Of a stretch of 64,000 nt of DNA, positions 12,708-21,830 are shown in pieces; the first letter of the stretch is position 1; every line of letters starts with the position of its first letter. Made by a program: the position numbers and the translations under genes. Location: contig ML660777.1 of NCBI GenBank assembly GCA_007570785.1, positions 5,588,587 through 5,652,586 on the forward strand, read 5' to 3'. Source of the DNA: Antilocapra americana. Lineage: Eukaryota > Chordata > Mammalia > Artiodactyla > Antilocapridae. The notes under the pieces were generated by a model. The model was not told where the DNA came from. It ran no database searches and worked only from the letters and a program-made list of their open reading frames with translations.

Positions 12708-13185
12708 ATGATGGTCAAAAACACAGGCCCTAATCAATTTAGGCAAGTTCTTTAGCCTCTCTGTGCCTCTTGTCCTCATCTGCATAATGGGTATAATAAA
12801 AATGCCTTATGAGGATTTAGGACTTCCCCGGTGGCTCAGCAGTAAAGAATCCGCCTGCTATGCAGGAGCTGCAGAAGACAAGGGTTCGATCCCTGGGTTG
12901 GGAAGATTCCCTGGAGGAGGGCATGGTAATCGACTCTAGTATTCTTGCCTGGAATATCCCATGGACAGAGGACCCTGATGGGTTACAGTCCATAAGGTTG
13001 CAAAGAGTCAGACATGACTGTTGCACCTTAGCATGCATGCACCCATGAGTATTTAATGAAACTGTATGTATGTATACAGATGGGTTGATAGATTGATAAA
13101 CAGATACAGGTAAATAGAGAAATATCTGTGTATGTATCTTTAAATACTTAGAAGAATGCCCAGCATATAGTAAGCACTCAACAGC
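12708..13185 (+). repeat. MIR SINE split by a younger SINE
   Basis: Left half: 'tttagcatgatggtcaaaaa', 'ttaggcaagttctttagcct', 'cctcatctgcataatgggta'. Right half, after the insert at 12,820-13,041: 'gaatgcccagcatatagtaa', 'gcactcaacag'. The halves follow the MIR order, which dates the inserted SINE as younger. Confidence 0.75.
12820..13041 (+). repeat. Bov-tA-type SINE inside MIR
   Basis: Head 'ggacttccccggtggctcag', body complete, end near 'ccttagcatgcatgc'. It interrupts the older MIR described here. Confidence 0.9.
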
Positions 13186-14950
13186 ATTTTCCAGAACCTT
13201 AAAACTCCCCTCCCTGTGATCATGGAATTCTCATGGTCACCACATTCAGCCATTGCTATTCTAGTGCACTTAGTATTGATGTTTTAGCTAATCTTTGTGT
13301 ATATTTTTAGTGCTTATTATCCTGTGTCTCTATGTTCTCCAGGCTGACTTATCTATCAGGGTAGTAGGCACAGTGCCCAGAACCATCATACTTGTAGAGA
13401 CCCACAAAAATGTTTTAACTTCTTCTGAAATCTGAAAGAAAAAAAAAGATATTTTAGACTAAAGAAAAATGTTTTAATATATAATATTAACATATTTGCC
13501 TATACCCCAGCACAGTCATAACACATATGCTTTACTTACTTATTTTATGGAGGAGGAAGGGGCCCATGAAGACAACAGTGCCCAGGGCCCGGGAAAGTCG
13601 TTGTTGAGCCTGACACCACGCACCAGAACCTTTGCTCTTCAGTTAAAAGAAATTAGAACAAAAATGCTTGGGTGATACTACTGTATATGAAATAGATAAC
13701 TAGTGAGAACCTACTTTTCAGCACAGGGAGCTCTACTCAGGGCTCCGTAGTGGACCCAAGTGGGAAAGAAGTCCAAGGAAGAAGGGATATATGCATATGT
13801 AGAGCTGATTCCCTTTTTGGTACAGCAGAAACTAATGCAACATTGTAAAGCAACTATACTGCCATTCTTAAAAATGCCTATGTGACAGCTTTCATGTGCC
13901 ATCTGAATCGTTTCTGGTAAGGGCAGGTGGCTCCTTGAGAAAGCACAGCCTGGCAGGAGGTGATTCTGCTATTCTGGGTCTACCCTCCGAAAGCAAACGC
14001 GCTCAGCTAGAGCCGGGCTGCAGAGAGGACTCCACTCACTGCCCTCCTCTCCCTTCCTCGGCCCTCCCACACTGCCTTATCCAGAGGTTTCCTGCCCACA
14101 CTCACCTCTTTTCCCATCTCCCCCTCATTCACGCTCCTCTTCCTCTAACATACCCTTGGCCTCCTCTTGGCTTTCAGCATCCTTCACCTCTCAGATTTTC
14201 CCCTGCGTTCCTCACATTGCTTTGCTTCTTGAGCACTGCCTTTGGGTCCCTCTTTCCAATCCCTATCGTCCTTCTTGCCACTTGTTGTTCTTATACGTTG
14301 TCTGCTTTTCTTTACGTTGTTCCTTTTGATTCTAATTTCAGGCACTCTTCATTTCCTCTGCTACCTTTTTAATTTACTATTTTTAAAGACCTCCATGCTA
14401 AATTCTTCTTCTTTTTTAATGTCTCCTTTCTCCGTTATGCCCACTCCTTTTTCAGTTTTTTTTTGTCATTTCCTTGCCTTTTTTTCTGCTTCCTCTTCCT
14501 CTTCCTCTGAAGACGTGGTCCATTCCCTCCCACCTCACCAGGGCTGTGGAAACTCCACCCTCTGCTCTGACCCACAGGAGACCTCAGAAAAGGAGACCTG
14601 ATGTATGGTAGAGACTTCTTCTTCCTGAACTGGTTCTCATGCACAGATACTAGTCAGATCATTCATTTTTCAATGAAGACAAGCGGACTGCATATTCTGA
14701 TGCTCGATTGCATTTCAGGGTTATACAATTACAGGGGCCACCCAAAGCCATCCAGAGGAAATGTGGCTTCTTTGTTTTGTTGATAGTCAACCTGTTTGCC
14801 CTGCAGACCGGACTATCCCCACCCCCATGCCCCCAATACACACACTAGTTGGTTGGTGAGCAAAATTGCTTGTTCATTCTGGATTACAGGGAGACAAATC
14901 CTGTAAATTAGCCTACTTAGGAAATATTTAGACTTCCTTTTGGGTAAAAA
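13186..14950. other. Intergenic DNA, pyrimidine-rich, no gene seen
   Basis: The 158- and 119-codon plus-strand frames at 13,896-14,601 run through a CT-rich tract and show only low-complexity Ser/Leu/Phe composition. No domain, signal or homologue is recognised. Confidence 0.5.
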
Positions 14951-15010
14951 GGGCTTCCCTGGTGGCTCAGATAGTAAAGAATCTGCCTATAATGCAGGAG
15001 ACAGGGGTTC
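14951..15010 (+). repeat. Bov-tA-type SINE, head only
   Basis: Only the tRNA-like head ('gggcttccctggtggctcag' to 'gacaggggttca') remains. Confidence 0.8.
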
Positions 15011-15199
15011 AGCGGCCAGCACTAAGCGCCACTTCAGAGAAGACCAGAGCAAGGCAGCTTTTTCAGAACCAGCCATCTCTCATCCTGTCTGTTCACCGAG
15101 GAGCCAGGTCTAGAACTCAGGTTCCCAGGGGCTTCCAGCCATGTACACAGTGAATGGCTGTGCATCCCACTGTCCCACTGAAGAATGTTAGTTATCCCA

Positions 15200-15405
15200 A
15201 CACTTTGAACCATGGTGCTGGAGAAGACTCTTGAGAGTCCCTTGGACTGCAAGGAGATCAAACCAGTCAATCCTAAAGGAAATCAGTCCTGAATATTCAT
15301 TGGAAGGACTGATGCTGAAGCTGAAACTCCAATACTTTGGCCACCTGATGCGAAGAACTGACGCATGTTGCAGTTGGACATGACTTAGTGACTGAACAAC
15401 AACAA
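15200..15405 (+). repeat. BovB LINE 3' fragment
   Basis: Contains 'gtgctggagaagactcttga', 'agtcccttggactgcaagga' and 'actttggccacctgatgcg', then jumps by a deletion to the terminal 'ttggacatgacttagtgac'. These are the last few hundred bases of BovB with an internal loss. Confidence 0.88.
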
Positions 15406-17363
15406 ATCCCAACACTAAGCTCAGTATCTCAGATGCTTCTCCACCCCTTGTTTCTCCCTAAGCTGGCAGGCTTAGGCGTTATTCTCCAGGCACTAGGAAG
15501 AACTTGGAGCCCCTGCCCCTTCTGGTCCCTGAGTGCCAATATTTGTCCTGTTGATGTTCCTACATGAAGCCTGAAGCTGCCATAATTCATGATCTGCTCT
15601 CTGTCAGGTCCACCTTAGCTCTCAGTGATATGCTGGAGTCCTCTAAGATATGGCTGTGAACCCCAAATCCTTGGCACAGAGGCCCCAGGGGATTACTGGA
15701 GTCAGATTTCCTGTTTGGTTCTCTGCTACTTTTGGGTCCTGTCTACATCAGGACTGGAGTATCAGGGTCCTTCAGGAAATCTGAAAAGAGCACCTCCCTC
15801 CATCTAACAAGGCTCCATCTAGTTCAACTTGCCCGTCGGCCTAGAGGCTTCCTCTCGAGTCCTAAGTGGGAATTAGGACAGAAATGTCCCTCTTAGTCAT
15901 CCCTTATTTATCTGACCCATATAACGATACTAGTCTACATGTAGGTGAGGCTTAATATGTGCTTTGTGTGGCTTAATTCTAAGAATAACCCTATGATGAA
16001 GAAGTACTATCATTGTTCACGTCTAACAGGTGTGGAAACCGAGCTACAGAAAGGCTGGATGACTCCCTCAGGACCACAGAGCCCTGGAGTCAAGAAGGGA
16101 GCCAGCACAAGCATCCTGTGGCTGACTATGGATTCCATGCTCTCAGACTCAGTGCTATGCTGCTCCTCTGCCGGTTCTGAGACCCCTGGCCTCTTCCCTT
16201 CATTCCTCCTTCTATTCCCTGCCCTCAGGCCAGGAAAAGTCTGGATTTTATTTCCCCATGTCACAGGCTGTCTCTACCATGAGGCCGGTTTGCTTACCAT
16301 ATAAAGAACGGCGTGAGTTTTCAGTTTGTTTTGAGCGTTTTTCTTCTGCGTTTCCAAGAGAGAGGCTCCATGCTGATGTCAGCGTGGGGCAAATGTTTCA
16401 CTTCTTCCATTGTCCACTTCAGAGGAATTCTGGGAACTGCCAAGACTGGCTTCTGGCGGCCACCCAACTCCCATATGGAGATCCAGAATGTATCCTCGAG
16501 AGCCTCATTCAGATATCAGCTCCAGCCTAGGCAGTCCCTGAGGCCGTCAACAGCACGACTGCTTCCTCTGGCAGCGAGAGACGTTGGCCAGGGCTGGCTG
16601 GGCTGCCTTTTCTCACTAGGAGATCAGGAGCAGTGACCTGATCTGCTCCTGGTAAGCACCCCAAGTACCAGCAGCTCCCCAACATGTGGCTGCCGGTGCT
16701 GGTGGCCCCACCCGTTGCTACAAGGGACAAATACTTGACCCTTCTATTTTCTTCACCTGCTGCCTCCAGGTGACCTCAGACAAAGGGGATGGGATTTGGG
16801 GCCCCTTAACTGTGCTGCCCATTGAGGCCCAAGTCTTTCCAAGATGAGCCAAGCACACTTAAGACATCTGTTGCTTCTCAGATACATGAATTCTCTATCA
16901 AAACCTTTAAATACAAAGTTTAAACCCTACGTGGTGGTGTTCGACTGCTCAATTAGCAGTGGCTTTAAGTGCTAAGGCTGTAGCTTTGCAAAGCATTATC
17001 TTATAAAATGGGACATACACTCTCGCCATCAGTGACCATGTTCTAAAATGTTTCATCCTCTCAGTCATTTAAAAAGTATATTTTGAGTAGCATCTCTTCA
17101 TTTTCAGATAAATCTATTTCCTATTCATTCCAAATCCTTCACCAACGGTTCCCATCTAGCATTCTAGGATTCTTATGTTTCCTCAGGGTGCTAGGGAAAG
17201 TCTTTCATCTATTTTCAGTATTTCCTACAGAAATTGTACTTTTATGATAAGGTTGTACTTATTAACTAAAAAAAAAAATGTTCTTTGGTTTCTAGTGAAA
17301 TGATAAATGACCCAGTGGCATTTATGCAGATCAGAAGGTCTGACTTGCAGTCTTTAACATACT
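15406..17363. other. Intergenic DNA with one decayed mammal-wide repeat
   Basis: Around 15,935-16,135 a MIR/L2-class remnant is suggested ('gaggcttaatatgtgctttg', 'gtggaaaccgagctacagaa'). The 119- and 107-codon frames near 15,945-16,636 overlap it or neighbour it and have no recognisable product. Confidence 0.45.
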
Positions 17364-17567
17364 GTGTGCTAAGTTGCTTCAATCATGTCTGACTCTTTGT
17401 GACCCTAGGACCATAGCCCACCAGGTTCCTCTGTTCATGGGATTCTCCAGGCAAGAATAGTGGAGTGGGTTGCCATTTCCTCCTTCAGGGGATCTTCCCG
17501 ACCCAGGGATTAAACCTGCGTCTCTTCGTCTCCTTCATTGTCAAGCGAGTTCTTTACCACTAGTGCC
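17364..17567 (-). repeat. Bov-tA-type SINE
   Basis: Complement orientation: 'tgtgctaagttgcttcaatc' at left, 'ccactagtgcc' at right. Confidence 0.9.
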
Positions 17568-18372
17568 AAAATACATGGAAATGTAAATAATGTATCACAT
17601 GAGAAAATAAATTTGTCTGGAAGATGGAAACTTTCGAAAGGTGAGGTTCACGTGGGCAAAGTATGACCAATGAGAAGACTGGGCCACCTGTCTCGTCACC
17701 ACGATTATGTCTACTGTCCCTCTAAGAGTTCACAACCTTCTTGTCACTGTGAAAAAATGACTTTTACATTTATTATGCAAGGGTCTGTTTCAAGGGATGT
17801 CAAGGCACAGTGACTAAAGGTCCATTTTTTTGTTGTTCAAATGTGCCCTGGAGGTTCCAGGGGCCACTGAGGTACTAGATCATTCCAGGATCAAAGACTA
17901 GAAAATAAAAATGATCACCCCACTTTTTCACTAGCCAGGGCTACTGCACTTGGTAATGATGTCCAATGGATTCTCAGATTCCTCTTTTCCAGGATAACCA
18001 CACTCTGAAGAGACTGGGAGACCTCCTGTCAGACCGTGGTGCTGGAAAGCCATCAACACTGCAACAAGAGGGTAAATGCCTTTATTTTGGGCTGACAGGG
18101 GGCTGCTGCTGCTCCCACATCTTTGCAGAGAAAGGAGAATGAAGGCAACAGCTACTTAGTGTCATTTTCTTCTTTGTTCTTTCATAATACTTGTTAAAAG
18201 GAAACAAGCAGCCCCAAATGGAGTCACTTGTGCTAAATCCAACCAAGACTTAATATCAGCCAACAGCAATTTCAGCCTCTCTCAGGAGTAGAATTTTAAA
18301 TAATTTAGTCTGAAATTTCCTGGTCTGCACAAGGGAGGTAATCTGCTTCAGACCTGCTGCATTCCCATAACG
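17568..18372. other. Intergenic DNA, nothing recognised
   Basis: Neither strand shows coding potential or a repeat I can name. Confidence 0.5.
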
Positions 18373-18555
18373 CAGGGTTCCCCAGTCCCCAAGCCATGGA
18401 CTGTTTTTGGTCTGTGGCCTGTCAAGAACCAGGCTGCATAGCAGGAGGTAAGTGGTAGGCTAGCCAGTGAAGCTTCATCTGTATTTATAACTGCTCCTCA
18501 TCACTTGTGTTCCCTCCTGAGCTCTGCCTCGTGTCAGATCAGCATTGGCATTGAT
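18373..18555. mobile_element. Fossil DNA-transposon-like repeat
   Basis: Begins 'cagggttccccagtcccc', the kind of end seen in old mammalian DNA transposons, and continues with 'tctgtggcctgtcaagaacc', 'gaagcttcatctgtatttat' and 'tcagatcagcattggcatt', a widely repeated mammalian pattern. I cannot name the family with certainty. Only one end is present. Confidence 0.45.
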
Positions 18556-18580
18556 AAATTAAATGTAATGTGCTTGAACT

Positions 18581-18667
18581 GGGCTTCCCAAGTGGCGCTA
18601 GTGGTAAAGAACCTGTCTGCCAATGCAGAGGGTGTAAAAGATATGGGTTTAATCCCTGGGTTGGGAA
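18581..18667 (+). repeat. Bov-tA-type SINE, 5' part
   Basis: Head 'gggcttcccaagtggcgcta' to 'ccctgggttgggaag', then abruptly replaced by BovB sequence in the opposite orientation. Confidence 0.8.
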
Positions 18668-18805
18668 GTCGCCAAATCATGTCTGACTCTTAGAGACCCC
18701 ATGGACTGCAGCACAAGAGGCTTCCCTGTCCCTCACCATCTCCTGGAGTTTACCCAAGTTCATATCAATTGAATTGGTGGTGCCATCCAACCATCTCTAG
18801 ATAGT
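18668..18805 (-). repeat. BovB LINE 3' fragment, complement
   Basis: 'aaatcatgtctgactctt', 'ccatggactgcagcac', 'ttccctgtccctcaccatct' and 'gccatccaaccatctct' are the complement of the BovB 3' terminus. Confidence 0.75.
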
Positions 18806-18990
18806 TAGATATTCTCAGGAACTGATTTTATGATCCCAATCCTTGCATCTCTTCATAGCTAGAAAATCATTAAATCCCTTCATGTTGACATCAGCTCATC
18901 CTGACGAGCAGAAAACCTTTTGTAAAGTAAGTGCTTGATTACACTGACTCCTGCTTCATCAAAATCTTATATATTGACCCACTGCCTCTT

Positions 18991-19212
18991 CTCCCACTCG
19001 CACCAGGGCTTCTCTGGTGGCTCAGACAGTAAAGCATCTGCCTGCAATATGGGAGACCTGGGTTTGATCTCTGGGTTGGGAGGATCCCCTAGAGAAGGAA
19101 ATGGCAACTTACTCCAGTCCTCCTGTGTGGAAAATCCCATGGATGCAGGAGCCTGGTAGGCTACAGTTCATGTGGTCACAAAGACTCAGACACAACTGAG
19201 TGACTTCACTTT
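18991..19212 (+). repeat. Bov-tA-type SINE with target duplication
   Basis: The head 'gggcttctctggtggctcag' starts at 19,006 and the end is 'gagtgacttcactttca'. The 11-bp direct repeat cactgcctctt flanks it at 18,980-18,990 and 19,213-19,223, showing retrotransposition into the LTR. Confidence 0.9.
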
Positions 19213-19301
19213 CACTGCCTCTTTGGAGCAGTCTTTCAGAGCTATTTGAGGTGTGTCTCCAGGGCTGCAGTCCTCATTTCTCCCCCAGATAAAGCTTAAC
19301 T

Positions 19302-20735
19302 CTACACATGGACATCACCAGAGGCTCAATATTGATATCAGATTGATTATATTCTTTGTAGCCAAAGATGGAGAAGCTCTACATAGTCTGCGAAAACAAG
19401 ACCAGGAGCTGATTTTGGCTCAGATCATGAGCTCCTTATTGAAAAATTCAGACTTAAATTTAACAACATAGGGAAAGCCTTTGACTATGCTAAATCCTTT
19501 GAGTGTGTGAATCACAATAAACTGAAAAATTTTAAAGGAGATGGTAATACCAGACCACCTTACCTGCCTCCTGCAAAACCTGTATGCAGGTCAAGAAGCA
19601 CAGTTAGAACTCGACATGGAACAACAGACTGGTTCAAAACTGGGAAAAGAGTATGTTCCCTGGTAGCTCAGTTGGTAAAGAATCTGCCTTCACTGTGGGA
19701 GACCTGGGTTCGATCCTTGGGTTGGGAAGATCCCCTGGAGGAGGGAAAGGTTACACATTCCAGTATTCTGACCTGGAGAATTCCATGGAGTTGCAAACAG
19801 CCGGACACTACTGAGTGACTTTCACTTTCATGTCAAGGCTGTATATTATCACCTTGCTTATTTAACGTCTATGCAGAGTACATCATGAGAAACGCTGGGC
19901 TGGAAGAAGCACAAGCTGGAATCAAGATTGCTGGGAGAAATATCAATAACCTCAGATATGCAGATGACACCACCCTTATGGCAGAAAGTGAAGAAGAACT
20001 AAAGAGCCTCTTGGTGAAAGTGAAAGAGGAGAGTGAAAAAGTTGGCTTAAGGCTCAACATTCAGAAAACTAAGATCATGGCATCTGGTCCCGTCACTTCC
20101 TGGGAAACAGATGGGAAAACAGTGGAAATAGTGTCAGACTTTATTTTTTTGGGCTCCAAAGTCACTGCAGATGGTGATTGTAACCATGAAATTAAAAGAC
20201 GCTTACTCCTTGGAAGGAAAGTTATGACCAACCTAGATAGCATATTTAAAAGCAGAGACATTACTTTGCCAACAAAGGTCCATCTAGTCAAGGCTATGGT
20301 TTTTCCAGTAGTCATGTATAGATGTGAGAGATGGACAATGAAGAAAGCTGAGCACTGAAGAATTGATGCTTTTGAAGTGTGGTGTTGGAGAAGACTCTTG
20401 AGAGTCCCTTGGACTGCAAGGAGATCCAACAAGTCCATCCTAAAGGAGATCAGTCCTGGGTTTTCATTGGAAGGACTGATGTTGAAGCTGAAACTCCAAT
20501 ACTTTGGCCACCTGATGTGAAGAGCAGACTCACTGGAAAAGACCCTGATGCTGGGCAAGATTGAGGGCAGGAGGAGAAGGGGACAACTAAAGACAAGATG
20601 GTTGGATGACATCACTGACTCAACGGACATGAGTTTGAGCAAACTCTGGGAGATAGTGAAGGACAGGGAAGCATGGCACGATGCAGTCCATGGGGTTGCA
20701 AAGAATTGGACATGACTGAACGACTGAACAACAAC
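19302..20735 (+). mobile_element. BovB (RTE-type) LINE, 5'-truncated
   Basis: This is the 3' part of BovB with reverse-transcriptase sequence. An open segment at 19,885-20,358 contains the polymerase active-site motif YADD at 19,957-19,968, followed by the typical [15 protein letters not shown] run. Upstream, a deletion joins 'attcagacttaaattt' to the 'aaagcctttgactatg' region, so much of the palm domain is missing. A SINE (19,654-19,830) also interrupts it. The 3' terminus is intact ('ggacatgactgaacgactga'). The copy cannot encode a working protein. It lies inside the LTR described at 18,900-20,790 and is flanked by an 11-bp near-perfect target duplication. Confidence 0.92.
19654..19830 (+). 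repeat. Bov-tA-type SINE inside BovB
   Basis: 'ttccctggtagctcagttgg' head, 'gggttgggaagatcccctgg' body, end 'ctgagtgactttcactttca'. It splits the BovB reverse-transcriptase region between 'actgggaaaagagta' and 'tgtcaaggctgtatattatc'. Confidence 0.88.
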
Positions 20736-20790
20736 AAAACTTAACTTGCAACTCTCAAGGTGTGTTATCTTTTTTAGTTGGCAGAGCTTT

Positions 20791-21479
20791 GGCTGGGCTC
20801 GAAATCCCTCTGAATTGTGGTTTCAACCTTGGTTAATCATTCCAAGTTTCTGACTTCAGATTTCTTAAGCATGTATTTCACCTGTTTCACCTGTCTTAGG
20901 TCACTGTTTTCAATTGCAGTAGTTCTCCAAGTTTGTTGTTCAGACCAGCAAAACCAGCATCACGTAGCACTTGGTTAGAAACGCAAATCCTGGAGCTCCA
21001 ACCCGAATTGGGAACTTGTGGAATTTCACCTGATACAGATTCCAAGGTTGACAACCACAGTTCCAAACACATCCTGGACCTTGGCGGTTGGGAGCAAGGT
21101 GCAGAGGCTGAGAATGATCTGGGTTTTTCCGTGCCACCAGCTGGATGGCCCACCTTTGGTTCCCACCTTGGTCTCCAGGTCCAAGATTCCACCCAGGCTG
21201 CTCAGTCGCGTGCCTTCTCTGGGCGGTGGTTTCTGGAAGCGTCCTGCAGCATGAGGGGAGAGGCGCTCCCACGGGCCCCTGAACCAGACTAGTTTCTTCT
21301 CCCTCCAGAGGATAATCTAGGAGGCTGAGAGGAGCAGGCTCAGGGCAGGCTTTGGGGGTAATACTGGCCTTCTTAGTTATGCAAGAGAGCGCTGCAGGCC
21401 TCCTGGGTCATTCTGCTCAACAGCCGAACTGCGGCCACTCCCACCCCAGCGGAGAGGGTGTCTTTTTCCTAAAGCAGCT
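20791..21479. other. Sequence upstream of FUCA2, no coding exon seen
   Basis: GC content climbs from left to right towards the CpG island. Overlapping frames on both strands (for example 20,933-21,292 plus and 20,940-21,272 minus) are not supported by any family match. Part of this may be the distal promoter. Confidence 0.5.
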
Positions 21480-21830
21480 TGGTCAGGTGACCGTGGCGGC
21501 TCTTAGCCGGGGACGCGGAAGGACGAGCGCTCGGAGGCCGCGGGAGGGCGTTCAGGACGGGGGACTGCGAGGCCATGCGATCCCCGAAGCTGCCCCGGCG
21601 GGCGCTCCCGCTGCTGGCCCTGCTGCTTCTGCTGCCGCCGCCGGGTTCCGCGGGCGGCCCCGCGCCCTTCCACCCGACCTGGGAGTCCCTGGACGCCCGC
21701 CAGCTGCCCGCCTGGTTCGACAAGGCCAAGTTCGGCATCTTTATCCACTGGGGCGTGTTCTCCGTGCCCAGTTTCGGGAGCGAATGGTTCTGGTGAGCAC
21801 GCCTCCCTCAGCCTCCTCTGATCCCGCTTT
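21480..21830 (+). promoter_or_regulatory. FUCA2: CpG-island promoter of FUCA2
   Basis: CpG dinucleotides are dense here (e.g. 'ggacgcggaaggacgagcgc', 'gaggccgcgggaggg') against a CpG-poor background on both sides. The island spans the presumed transcription start, the 5' UTR and coding exon 1, the usual layout of a broadly expressed gene. No TATA box is obvious. A palindrome-like gtcaggtgac at 21,482-21,491 is one base from the CLEAR element (GTCACGTGAC) bound by TFEB; whether it is used is unknown. Confidence 0.75.
21575..21792 (+). CDS. FUCA2: FUCA2 coding exon 1 (residues 1-72 and 2 bases of W73)
   Basis: The ATG at 21,575 has the context gaggccATGc. It is followed by [20 protein letters not shown], a signal peptide, then [16 protein letters not shown] and the GH29 landmark [20 protein letters not shown]. 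The exon ends TTC TG before gtgagc. The open frame continues a few bases into the intron only by chance. Very GC-rich, within the CpG island. Confidence 0.96.

Larger units (their letters stand above)
18900..20790 (+). repeat. Endogenous retroviral LTR, broken by two insertions
   Basis: Three segments follow the order of a ruminant ERV LTR: about 18,900-18,990 ('aaaagtaagtg'-like and 'tatattgacc' region), 19,224-19,301 ('tttggagcagtctttcagag' then 'ggctgcagtcctcatttctc' and a polyadenylation-like 'gataaag'), and 20,747-20,790 ('tgcaactctcaaggtgtg'). A SINE splits the first from the second and a BovB LINE the second from the third. No viral genes are seen. The start is not defined and the family name is uncertain. 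Confidence 0.6.

Noticed and set aside
13896..14601. Two overlapping plus-strand frames of 158 and 119 codons
   Set aside because: They are due to a pyrimidine-rich tract; low-complexity composition and no motif.
20061..20642. 193-codon minus-strand open frame
   Set aside because: It is antisense to the reverse-transcriptase part of a BovB LINE.
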